Shown here: piece by piece, positions 57,836 to 64,000 of the stretch
Position numbering within the stretch: position 1 is the first letter of the stretch
Layout of the letters: every line of letters begins with the position of its first letter
DNA from: Paramicrobacterium fandaimingii
GTDB taxonomy: Bacteria > Actinomycetota > Actinomycetes > Actinomycetales > Microbacteriaceae
Direction of reading: 5' to 3'
Assembly: GCF_011751745.2 (NCBI RefSeq)
Contig: NZ_CP061170.1
Span: 1,550,001-1,614,000 of the forward strand
DNA length: 64,000 nt
Program-made: the position numbers and the translations under genes
Notes under the pieces: model-generated
What the model was told of the DNA's origin: nothing
Database searches by the model: none
Seen by the model: only the letters and a program-made list of their open reading frames with translations

Positions 57836-58162
57836 ATGGTCCCTACAGAGCAAAGGAGCGGTGCAGCGAACCGGTATGACCGATTCTTTCGACGGATCGA
57901 AGATACGCTGGTGCCGTATATTGGTTCGGCCAACGTCGGCCCGTATGACGCCGATGTACATGAGTTGGCGCAAGATGACTCGTGTCCGATCTGCGGCTAT
58001 GTCATGGCGGAGCACAGCTTTGATCGCTCAACCGACAACGCGGTCCTCAATTGCCCAGTCGAGGTCAAGCCCGTGGCGAATGACACTGCGCCCCTGAACG
58101 AGCTTGGCATGCCGACTGAGTCGGCGCGCACACGCGCCGCGAAGCACGACGCTCGCACCTGA
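57836..58162 (+). CDS. Small protein with a CPICG zinc-finger-like motif, unknown
   Basis: A 108-residue protein of no recognised family. The centre has CPICGYVMAEHSFDRS and then NCPVE, giving a C-x2-C-x6-H-x..-C arrangement that could bind one zinc. The N-terminus (RYDRFFRRIEDTLVPYIG) is helical and basic, and the C-terminus is polar and probably unstructured. Single gene with its own -10 element. A nucleic-acid or protein-binding role is possible but not shown. Confidence 0.75.
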   Translation: MVPTEQRSGAANRYDRFFRRIEDTLVPYIGSANVGPYDADVHELAQDDSCPICGYVMAEHSFDRSTDNAVLNCPVEVKPVANDTAPLNELGMPTESARTRAAKHDART

Positions 58163-58212
58163 CCGGCTTTCTTTTCCCAGCTGCTCGGTCAGATGCCTGC
58201 GCCGTCGTGCGC

Positions 58213-58218
58213 CATACT
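58213..58218 (+). promoter_or_regulatory. Candidate -10 element of the Nudix gene at 58226 (leaderless)
   Basis: CATACT followed by 7 nt and GTG 58226. It supports this start over the upstream ATG 58193. Confidence 0.4.
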
Positions 58219-58225
58219 GGAACAC

Positions 58226-58783
58226 GTGTCACAGGTCCGTTCGCGAGGCGAAGTGCTCGCTCGTCAGCTGCAGTCGTGGGTGCCGCTCTCTGCGGAACAG
58301 ACGTACCGTCGCCAGGAGTATCTCGAGTTTCTGGGCGAGCGGGGCGAGAGTTCTCTTGACCGTGAGGGTGGTTCCGACCACCTCACCGCAAGTTGCTTCA
58401 TCTTCACCCCAGACTTCAGGAAGCTGCTTCTCTGCTTTCACAAGAAGGGACAGTTCTGGGTGCAGCTGGGCGGGCATATCGAGGGTGCAGATGCAACGAT
58501 CGCCGCCGCCGCGGAACGCGAGTCGCGCGAAGAAAGCGGGCTTGACAGCATCCGGATGCTTCGGGGCGCACCGTTCGATCTGAACCGGCACGAGCTCGCA
58601 TCGTCGTTTGGGCGGTGCCGATGCCACTGGGACCTCGGCTTCGCCGCCATCGGTGCGGGGGACCCGAGAACAAGCGACGAAAGCGAAGATGTCGCGTGGT
58701 GGGCGGTGGACGAGCTGCCAGAACGTGTTCCGTGGGACTTTCGCGTGCGGGTGGCGAACGTGCGCGCAGAGCTTTCTCGCTGA
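58226..58783 (+). CDS. Nudix hydrolase
   Basis: A 185-residue Nudix protein. The Nudix helix region GGHIEGADATIAAAAERES and REESGL keeps the catalytic REESG glutamates, with Asp in place of the first Glu, as in many actinobacterial members. An N-terminal helical extension of about 60 residues precedes the fold. It hydrolyses a nucleoside diphosphate linked to an unknown group. GTG 58226 is preferred to ATG 58193 because of the -10 element. It converges on the methyltransferase fusion, 12 bp apart. Confidence 0.85.
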   Translation: MSQVRSRGEVLARQLQSWVPLSAEQTYRRQEYLEFLGERGESSLDREGGSDHLTASCFIFTPDFRKLLLCFHKKGQFWVQLGGHIEGADATIAAAAERESREESGLDSIRMLRGAPFDLNRHELASSFGRCRCHWDLGFAAIGAGDPRTSDESEDVAWWAVDELPERVPWDFRVRVANVRAELSR

Positions 58784-58795
58784 GCTCGGCATCAG

Positions 58796-60007
58796 CTAGG
58801 TGTCGAGGACGGCCCAGGGCTGTGGAACGCGGTCGTCTGTGGCGAGGATGCTGCCGACCCAGTCGTCTTCGCGACCGACGCGGCCTAACGAGGCGGAACG
58901 CCGTATGCCCTCGAAGCGGAAGCCCGTGCGTTGTGCCACGCGCGCTGAGCCGTGGTTGCCCGCGTAGCATCGCCATTCGACACGCTCGAGGTTCAGCGTT
59001 CCGAAAGCGTAGTCGAGCACGGCGGCGACGGCCTCCGAGAGATACCCGTGCCCACGCTGATCCGGTGCCATCCAGAAACCGAGATTCGACGAGCCGTGTT
59101 CGATCGCGTCGAGTCCCACGACTCCCGCAAACGCGCCGTCTGCTTCGAGCGCCCAGGTGAGTCTCTCGCCGGTACGCCAGCCGTCTTCGCAGAACGACGT
59201 GACATAGGCGACGGCGTGCTCATGCCGGTAGGGGACAGGCACTGGAACGCGCCGCTGGATCTCGGGATCCTGGCAGGCGGCGGTAATCGCGTCGACATCG
59301 TCGAGGGTAGGGCAGCGGAGCAGAAGCCGCGATGTGCTGATGCGCTCGTCGGGCACGTCGTCCACGCGCGTGCGCGCCACCGACGCGACGAGGTAGGCCT
59401 GGGCAGTACGTTCTGGTGGTTCCGGCGCCGTCTCGGCACGGAGCTCGACGGTGAACCCGGCCGCCTCGAGAGCTGAGACAATGGCGTCCGGAGAATGGCG
59501 ATACGCGACATAGTCGAGGTCGTCGTGGCCGTATGCGCTCGAGATCGTCACACTTTGCGAGGCGCCGGCTTGAAAAGCGATCAGCAGGATGCCGCTGGGT
59601 GAGAGTGCGCGTCGGAACTCGGCGATCACACTCGAGAGCTCGGATTCCGGCGTGTGAATGATCGAGTACCAGGCGACGATGCCGTCGAGCGATCCATCCG
59701 CGACACCCAGCTCGTCGAGCGCGCCGACGCGAAAGTCGATGCCCGGGTTCCGCCGCTTGGCCTCGGCGACCATCGCGGGGGAGAGATCGATGCCGGATGC
59801 TGTCACACCGCGATCTGCCAGATACCGGGCGACGCGCCCCGGCCCGCAGCCCGCGTCAAGGACCGGCCCACTCACGCGTGCGGCGAGGTCGTCAAGGAGG
59901 TAGCGGTGAAGCGGTCGTGCGGTGAGCTCATTCTCGAGAAGCTCAGCGTAGTCGACGGCGACGCGATCGTAGGCTGCGCGTGTGCGCTCACGGTGCGTTT
60001 GAGGCAT
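58796..60007 (-). CDS. Fusion of SAM-dependent methyltransferase and GNAT acetyltransferase
   Basis: A 403-residue two-domain protein. Residues 1-215 are a class I methyltransferase (motif I LDAGCGPGRVARYL, acidic GIDLSPAMV, GIVAWYSIIHT). Residues about 225-403 are a RimJ/RimL-type GNAT domain (RISTSRLLLRCPTLDDVDAI, acetyl-CoA site APDQRGHGYLSEAV, GNHGSARVAQRTGFRFEG). Both look intact. Substrates are unknown; a shared substrate or partner is suggested by the fusion. ATG 60007 lies 6 nt after TAAACT on the minus strand, with no ribosome-binding site. Confidence 0.88.
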   Translation of the reverse strand: MPQTHRERTRAAYDRVAVDYAELLENELTARPLHRYLLDDLAARVSGPVLDAGCGPGRVARYLADRGVTASGIDLSPAMVAEAKRRNPGIDFRVGALDELGVADGSLDGIVAWYSIIHTPESELSSVIAEFRRALSPSGILLIAFQAGASQSVTISSAYGHDDLDYVAYRHSPDAIVSALEAAGFTVELRAETAPEPPERTAQAYLVASVARTRVDDVPDERISTSRLLLRCPTLDDVDAITAACQDPEIQRRVPVPVPYRHEHAVAYVTSFCEDGWRTGERLTWALEADGAFAGVVGLDAIEHGSSNLGFWMAPDQRGHGYLSEAVAAVLDYAFGTLNLERVEWRCYAGNHGSARVAQRTGFRFEGIRRSASLGRVGREDDWVGSILATDDRVPQPWAVLDT

Positions 60008-60013
60008 CCGACA

Positions 60014-60019
60014 AGTTTA
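60014..60019 (-). promoter_or_regulatory. Candidate -10 element of the methyltransferase-GNAT gene (leaderless)
   Basis: TAAACT on the minus strand, 6 nt before ATG 60007. No clear -35. Confidence 0.45.
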
Positions 60020-60063
60020 TCGTTGCCCGCGTCCGACCTCCTTCATCGGTCGTTATCAGATCG

Positions 60064-60092
60064 TTGCTTCTTTGTTTTCGGAAGCGTAGATT
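60064..60092 (+). promoter_or_regulatory. Promoter of the membrane protein at 60099 (leaderless)
   Basis: TTGCTT (60064-60069), a 17-nt spacer and TAGATT (60087-60092), then 6 nt and the ATG. This is the most complete leaderless promoter in the window. Confidence 0.65.
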
Positions 60093-60098
60093 GAGTTA

Positions 60099-60494
60099 AT
60101 GGTCAGTAACGTTGCTGGGTATAGCGGTTTACGTGTGCGAGATGCGTCGCCGGGGCACACGTCGGGCGATTCGCGTACATTCGTGCGCACAGCGGCAATC
60201 GCCTACGGGTTTGGTGGAATCGTTGTTCCTGTTGTCGGCTGGCTGATCGGAGTTCTGATGCTCGTGCGGTCGCCTCAGTGGACCAGGCGACAGAAGACAA
60301 TGGCGATCGCCGTTCCGACAGCGCTCTCGGGGATCGTCGCGCTGGTGACGATGGCAGCAAGCGCAGTCTCTGCGGGGGCAGAAGGCGTGTCGGCTCTGCC
60401 AAGCGGTTACGACGTTGCGTGGTCTGGTCTTGCCATTGTGATGATTGTTACGGCAACACTCGCTCTATGGCTGATGCACTCAATGCGGGAGTGA
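60099..60494 (+). CDS. Small membrane protein, unknown function
   Basis: A 131-residue protein with three predicted membrane helices (AIAYGFGGIVVPVVGWLIGV, AIAVPTALSGIVALVTMAAS, and GLAIVMIVTATLALWLMHS) after a polar N-terminus of about 30 residues. The first pair joined by a short basic loop (SPQWTRRQK) resembles DUF4190-type proteins, but no family can be claimed. It converges on the hydrolase gene and has its own leaderless promoter. Confidence 0.75.
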   Translation: MVSNVAGYSGLRVRDASPGHTSGDSRTFVRTAAIAYGFGGIVVPVVGWLIGVLMLVRSPQWTRRQKTMAIAVPTALSGIVALVTMAASAVSAGAEGVSALPSGYDVAWSGLAIVMIVTATLALWLMHSMRE

Positions 60495-60515
60495 TGCTAT
60501 CCCGTCGCAGGGGCG

Positions 60516-61331
60516 TCAGTGAGTCGTGAGCATGTCGAGAATGGCGCCCAAGGCTTGGTTGCCAAGCGCACGATCGGCTTGCTCCGAGCCTCCGCGCGTC
60601 ATTACTCGGCCTGAGGAGATCGGGGGCTCTCCGGGGAGCAAGGTGCGGTGCCCTGCTGCGTCGTGGCTCACGAGGGTCGTGGCGAACGGGCATCCCTGAC
60701 GCCTATCGCGGATGCGTTCGGCGTGCGCAATACTCGGCCAGACCTGATCGTCACCTCCCGCGACGAGAACGAGATTTTTGATGCGCTCGACGGGAATCGA
60801 CGCCGACTCGACGAGGTGTGTGTAAGTCACGCGTGAGGCGGTATACAGCGGGAGAAAACATGGCACTTCGTTGGGTACATGCGCATCGAAATCGAACGGA
60901 ACGTAGGGGAGGGGTGCGCCGTCCAGCGTCCAATGGGAGGTCTCGCGTCCCGCGCCGTCGAAGCCAGCCCAGACGACATCTGACGGGGCGAACGCGACGA
61001 CGCCGGAAACGGCATCGACGCGGGCTCCGGTCAGAAGCGCGGCCTCGGAACCGAACGACGTTCCGACAACATAGACACGGTCGCAGGTTCTCGTGAGATT
61101 CTCGACGCGTTCAGCAAATGTCTCGAGGGGAATCTCCCACGGTTCGTCGTGCTGCCCGGCCCCGCCAAACCAGCGAATCGACTCGGCGATGCAACCCAAT
61201 TGCGCGAAGACTCTGGCTCGATCTTCGTCGATACGTCCACTCGAGCCGGCGAGCACGAGAACGCCTGCGCCGGAATGCTCATTCGGTATGCAGCGCACGC
61301 CTTCCGGTCTTTCGAGTGGGATGCAGCGCAT
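60516..61331 (-). CDS. Alpha/beta hydrolase, acyl-CoA thioester hydrolase/BAAT C-terminal-like
   Basis: A 271-residue serine hydrolase with nucleophile elbow VVGTSFGSEAALL, N-terminal AGVLVLAGSSGRIDEDRAR, a candidate acid in LVLVAGGDDQVWP, and the catalytic His in AAGHRTLLPGE. This is the pattern of BAAT C-terminal-type acyltransferases and thioesterases. The open frame extends 303 nt upstream, antisense to the phosphatase, but ATG 61331 starts the domain properly and has TAAGAC 7 nt upstream. Substrate unknown. Divergent from the phosphatase across 31 bp. Confidence 0.85.
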   Translation of the reverse strand: MRCIPLERPEGVRCIPNEHSGAGVLVLAGSSGRIDEDRARVFAQLGCIAESIRWFGGAGQHDEPWEIPLETFAERVENLTRTCDRVYVVGTSFGSEAALLTGARVDAVSGVVAFAPSDVVWAGFDGAGRETSHWTLDGAPLPYVPFDFDAHVPNEVPCFLPLYTASRVTYTHLVESASIPVERIKNLVLVAGGDDQVWPSIAHAERIRDRRQGCPFATTLVSHDAAGHRTLLPGEPPISSGRVMTRGGSEQADRALGNQALGAILDMLTTH

Positions 61332-61350
61332 GGCATCAGTCTTACAGAAA

Positions 61351-61356
61351 TATTGT
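61351..61356 (+). promoter_or_regulatory. Candidate -10 element of the tyrosine phosphatase gene (leaderless)
   Basis: TATTGT, 6 nt, then ATG 61363, the expected start before the frameshift. It faces the -10 of the divergent hydrolase gene. Confidence 0.45.
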
Positions 61357-61362
61357 GGGGAA

Positions 61363-62116
61363 ATGCGCGAACTGAGATGGGGGCGGGGTTCGAAATATTC
61401 GCGATCTTGGAGGGTTGCCCTCCTCGACGTCTCCAACAGGAGAGACCATCTACGGTCGTATCGCCCGTGGTCCTCGACGTGAGTTGATCTCGAAGGAAGG
61501 TTGGGAGTCGGCTCGCAGCTGGGGGTTGAACACAGTTGTCGATCTTCGTTGTCTTCATGAAACGGGCGCTCGAGAACAGGACCCTGAAGTCGACGAGCGA
61601 TCAACGGAGAATATTGTGGTTCTGTCGACCCCAACAGAAGATCAGGAATCTGAGGAATTCCGGCGAACGTGTTTTCCCATTCTCGACTCGCCGGAATACT
61701 GGGTCCACAATTGGCGGATTCTGCCGGAACTGGTCCGAAACTCTCTCAGGGCGATAGCCACGTCGCCATCTGGGGTTCTCGTTCACTGCAGCGCGGGCCG
61801 CGATCGTACCGGCATGATTACGGCGCTACTTCTTGGAAATGCCGGCGTGCCGCCCAGCTCAGTCGTCGATGATTATGCACAGTCGGTTCGCGCGATGGCG
61901 GGCACTCCTCATCAGGGGCAGGCGGGAGACCGGCAAGCTGAGTGGAATTCGCAACAGCGTGAGGACTGGATCGAGAGTGTTTCACCGATCGTGTATGAGG
62001 CTGCTGAAGACACCCAACGAGCTTTTGACATGATTCAGCTGGATCGCCGTGACCAACGTCGATTGCGTGAAATGCTCACGCAGCCGTCCGTGATTTTCTC
62101 GGCTCACAAATGCTGA
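61363..62116 (+). pseudogene. Tyrosine protein phosphatase, frameshifted near its start
   Basis: The main frame encodes a DSP/Y-phosphatase3-type protein with catalytic loop VHCSAGRDRTG (CX5R), TVVDLRCLHETGAR and a C-terminal helix bundle. The family's N-terminal NIRDLGGLP is in this frame, but no start codon precedes it: a TGA at 61373-61375 blocks it. ATG 61363 reads MRELRW in another frame. Removing one G from the G5 run 61379-61383 joins them as RWGGVRNIRDLGGL. A TTG at 61415 would give a 233-residue protein lacking this motif. It is a real mutation, slippage site or sequencing error. Confidence 0.75.
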
Positions 62117-62180
62117 TTCGGTTCTTTGTGATGAATACATCGCGTTCGTGCTCATTGGGCGACGTGAGCAGCACGTGGAA

Positions 62181-62702
62181 TCAACCTGCAACAACGGTGA
62201 GTGCCCACGCTGCAATAACATCGTCGAGGTGGGAAACTGGGGTGTCGGATGCTGTCAACGGCACCCGCCATGCCAGTTCCACAAGCTCGTCGCTTGGTGT
62301 CGCAACGGCGTCAAAAACGCGCGCAAAGAAGATGGCCCCGAGTTCCTCTCGCGGGGGAGTTGTCAGCCCAAAGTACGCATATCCCACGAGCAGCGGTTGC
62401 GGAACGTTGATTCCGGTTTCTTCCTGGAGCTCCCGAGACGCGGCGCTCTCAAAAGACTCGTCATCCTCCACCATTCCACCGGGCAGCTCAAACGATCGCC
62501 GCCACCAATTGAGGCCGAAGAGAACGCGACCGGAATGCCCATCGGCGACGACCACGAGTGCGAGTGGGCACGGCGTACGCGCGCTTGCCTCGCTCAGCCC
62601 GGCCGAATCGGTGCGCACGATTTCGATTAGCGAGTCTCCGCGAGCATCAGTGGCAATCGGGGCTGCGGGCATAAGCGCCATTCTACGGGCGGCGAGGGTC
62701 AC
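62181..62702 (-). CDS. Nudix hydrolase
   Basis: A 173-residue Nudix protein. The Nudix box is complete: GGMVEDDESFESAASRELQE followed by ETGI. Preceding FELPG and following AYFGLTTPPREELGAIFFA suit an ADP-ribose or nucleotide-sugar pyrophosphatase-like member; the substrate is not assignable. GTG 62702 overlaps the stop of the histidine-phosphatase gene by 4 nt (GTGA), implying coupling. An internal ATG 62672 also has TAGAAT 7 nt before it and could be a second, leaderless start. Confidence 0.88.
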   Translation of the reverse strand: MTLAARRMALMPAAPIATDARGDSLIEIVRTDSAGLSEASARTPCPLALVVVADGHSGRVLFGLNWWRRSFELPGGMVEDDESFESAASRELQEETGINVPQPLLVGYAYFGLTTPPREELGAIFFARVFDAVATPSDELVELAWRVPLTASDTPVSHLDDVIAAWALTVVAG

Positions 62703-63220
62703 GGCACCGTCACCTCGACGAGATCGGGCATGGATAGTGCGCTCCAGAAGCGACCGGCCTCATGGCCTGGTCTCACTACGCCAACGGCGATAAGCCATGC
62801 CGTCAGCACCATGCCATGGCTCGCGACGACGATCGACTCGCCATCGATCGCGTTGATTCCTGCTTGAAACCGCGACGCTGCAGCTTCTGGAGTCTCCCAA
62901 TGCTCATGGAGTGGGCACGGATGACCAACGATCCACGTGAACCGTCGATCGCGAAATCCATCGTCAAACGGCTCATCCGGGCGGCGCACCTCCGCGAAGC
63001 GGGAATCGACAACGATGTCTGTTTGCGTGCCGGGTGCGCGCTCGAGAGTCTGCCGAGCTTTGAGCTCTGGACTTGATGCGAGGACACCGTTAGTGGGAAG
63101 TCGCCCAAATAACCGCGACGCAGCCGCCGCACCGTCGTCGCTCAGCGGCCAGGCGTCAGGAGAAGCATCGAGTGATGCGTCGGGCATCGCGTGTCGAAGG
63201 AGCAAGATTCGACGTGTCAT
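62699..63220 (-). CDS. SixA-type histidine phosphatase
   Basis: A 173-residue histidine-phosphatase-superfamily protein. The phospho-acceptor His is in LLLRHAMPD (RHA in place of RHG, as in SixA), with ASSPELKARQT and the second catalytic His in VASHGMVLTAW. SixA removes phosphate from phospho-histidine, for example on Hpt domains or PTS proteins. The PTS protein DhaM is encoded 5 kb away, but any link is speculative. ATG 63220 has TAGCCT 6 nt upstream. It is the last intact gene before the dif-like region. Confidence 0.87.
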   Translation of the reverse strand: MTRRILLLRHAMPDASLDASPDAWPLSDDGAAAASRLFGRLPTNGVLASSPELKARQTLERAPGTQTDIVVDSRFAEVRRPDEPFDDGFRDRRFTWIVGHPCPLHEHWETPEAAASRFQAGINAIDGESIVVASHGMVLTAWLIAVGVVRPGHEAGRFWSALSMPDLVEVTVP

Positions 63221-63226
63221 GGATTC

Positions 63227-63232
63227 AGGCTA
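63227..63232 (-). promoter_or_regulatory. Candidate -10 element of the SixA-like gene (leaderless)
   Basis: TAGCCT on the minus strand, 6 nt before ATG 63220; no ribosome-binding site. Confidence 0.45.
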
Positions 63233-63538
63233 ACGAGCAGGGGAGAGCAATGCTCCTTGCCGGGCAGGGTCGCTCAGAGACAAAGCCCACCCACCTGTGA
63301 GGTGTCGCAGGGGGCATCGGCCAGAGTTTCCATAATGTGGAAAATGAGATGCTGCGCCCGTTCCGGCGAGGCAAGACGACGACAAGGAGTAGATACGGCA
63401 GCGCGTGTGGGTGAATCACCCCGCGGAGAGCGGAAATGGCGGGCGGATCGCGGTGGCGGATGGGTCGCGACGATGGTCGAGACACGTGTGGCGATCTCGA
63501 GTCACGGGGGCAGTGGCCCGGTGGGCCCAGAAAAGCTT

Positions 63539-63566
63539 AGTTGACATAATGTACATTATCAGCTTG
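63539..63566 (-). other. dif: dif-type XerC/XerD recombination site
   Basis: Read on the minus strand, this 28-bp site has an 11-bp XerC-type arm (CAAGCTGATAA), a 6-bp centre (TGTACA) and an 11-bp XerD-type arm (TTATGTCAACT). Against the published actinobacterial dif consensus as I recall it (TTSRCCGATAA, TVNACA, TTATGTCAAGT), 23 of 28 positions agree, with all 20 core positions from GATAAT to TATGTCAA identical. The inner 14 bp form a perfect palindrome (63546-63559). dif sites resolve chromosome dimers at the terminus with FtsK. Confidence 0.75.
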
Positions 63567-63931
63567 AAGGTGCACACGTGAGGGCCGCTGCGCCCGGCGA
63601 TATATGAGTTGTGCACCGCATCGTTCGCACAGGAGCTCTTGTGTCGAATGCGACATCGCGGTGAGTGCCGTGGAGTGCTCCCTGCGCGCCTTGGGGAGTC
63701 ATGCCTGTACGTCGCTGAATCGAATGTCGAGTGCCAAATGTCTTGGATTGCACAGAAACAATTCTGTGAATGGCTTTGGGTGCGATGCGCGTTCGTGTGG
63801 GACGCGAATCACCGGCGCTCGAGATGCTGAGAGCTCCAGGATCTCTGGCGGCCGGTATGACGCCTGCGAGCTTCTTCGCATGCGCATACCGCTCTCACCA
63901 GACGCAAGATTTAGCGTGATAATTGGCATTA

Positions 63932-63961
63932 CTTGACATAATGCGTTGGATATCGGTCCAC
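63932..63961 (-). other. Second Xer-type site with an 8-bp central region
   Basis: On the minus strand, a XerC-type arm (TGGACCGATAT, 9 of 11 to consensus, including all of ACCGATA), an 8-bp centre (CCAACGCA) and a perfect XerD-type arm (TTATGTCAAGT). It has the same orientation as the first site and shares the 11-bp TTGACATAATG with it on the plus strand, 393 bp apart. An 8-bp centre is seen in plasmid cer-type and some phage Xer sites. Confidence 0.6.
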
Positions 63962-64000
63962 CTTCCCCGCCCTGGCAAGGACAGCTACCATCGCGCAACG

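Larger units (their letters stand above)
63221..64000. other. Gene-poor region around the dif-like sites
   Basis: This 780-bp stretch has no convincing gene on either strand. The open frames present (up to about 117 codons) overlap one another, are rich in Arg, Ser and Cys, and match no known family. Notable elements are two Xer-type sites (listed separately) and a short palindrome, TTTCC-ATAATGT-GGAAA, at 63328-63344. It may hold part of a mobile element that continues beyond the window. Confidence 0.6.

Noticed and set aside
63328..63344. Short palindrome containing CATAATGT near the Xer sites
   Set aside because: It shares only eight bases with the Xer core and lacks the second arm, so it is not called as a third site.
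63604..63936. A 110-codon plus-strand frame between the two Xer sites
   Set aside because: Ser/Arg/Cys-rich with no start signals or family; overlapping frames on both strands are equally open.
63699..63998. A minus-strand frame of about 99 codons over site 2
   Set aside because: No ribosome-binding site or -10 at its start and no recognised domain; it runs through the Xer arms.
1..64000. CRISPR arrays, insertion sequences, riboswitches, toxin-antitoxin or restriction systems
   Set aside because: No spaced direct repeats, transposase motifs, or defence-type genes were seen. The leader regions are too short for known riboswitches.

Overview
The window is a G+C-rich actinobacterial chromosome segment, most likely from Micrococcales and close to Microbacteriaceae. 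Lineage markers that can be read directly are a di-heme QcrC, a CtaF-type subunit IV, a Wag31/DivIVA directly downstream of sepF-yggT, a class II DAHP synthase, DUF3040 and DUF3043 proteins, a PASTA kinase beside an Rv2175c-type DNA-binding protein, and frequent GTG/TTG starts. Gene order resembles the Mycobacterium tuberculosis Rv2145c-Rv2204c interval in several blocks. The genus cannot be fixed from sequence alone.

Layout. 1-6.9 kb: the end of a MerR regulator, a ParA ATPase, pyruvate carboxylase, a second MinD/ParA-like ATPase with a long disordered N-terminus, and peptide deformylase. 7-17.7 kb: acyl-CoA ligase, ROK glucokinase, PlsC acyltransferase, class II DAHP synthase, a PknL-like PASTA kinase, a LysM cell-wall protein, the Rv2175c-like protein, a polyprenyl diphosphate synthase and DUF3040. 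18-34 kb: the dcw cell-division and wall cluster mraZ-rsmH-ftsL-ftsI-murF-mraY-murD-ftsW-murG-murC-ftsQ-ftsZ-sepF-yggT-divIVA. It has no murE between ftsI and murF and no pgeF/yggS between ftsZ and sepF. 34-45.7 kb: lspA, a pseudouridine synthase, dnaE, a membrane protein, hisD, nrdR, pyrD, DUF3043, an M20 peptidase and erpA. 45.9-53.7 kb: the bc1-aa3 respiratory supercomplex genes as two convergent operons, ctaC-ctaD-ctaF against ctaE-qcrC-qcrA-qcrB. 53.8-57.4 kb: trpD, then dhaK-dhaL-dhaM for PTS-driven dihydroxyacetone phosphorylation. 57.4-63.2 kb: small accessory genes (SRPBCC protein, Cys-motif protein, two Nudix hydrolases, a methyltransferase-acetyltransferase fusion, a membrane protein, an alpha/beta hydrolase, a frameshifted tyrosine phosphatase and a SixA-like phosphatase). 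63.2-64 kb: gene-poor DNA.

The most notable finding is in that last stretch. Positions 63539-63566 match the actinobacterial dif (XerC/XerD chromosome-dimer resolution) consensus across the whole 20-bp core. A second site with two good Xer arms but an 8-bp instead of a 6-bp centre lies 393 bp further on. This suggests the window ends at the replication terminus, which agrees with the mainly plus-strand genes pointing towards it. The extra site suggests a possible Xer-mediated integration junction.

Other recurrent signals are: at least ten genes with a -10 hexamer exactly 6-7 nt before the start codon (leaderless transcription), strong U-tail-free hairpins at operon ends, two oppositely oriented MraZ-box clusters before mraZ, and a one-base frameshift in a G tract that disables the tyrosine phosphatase start.
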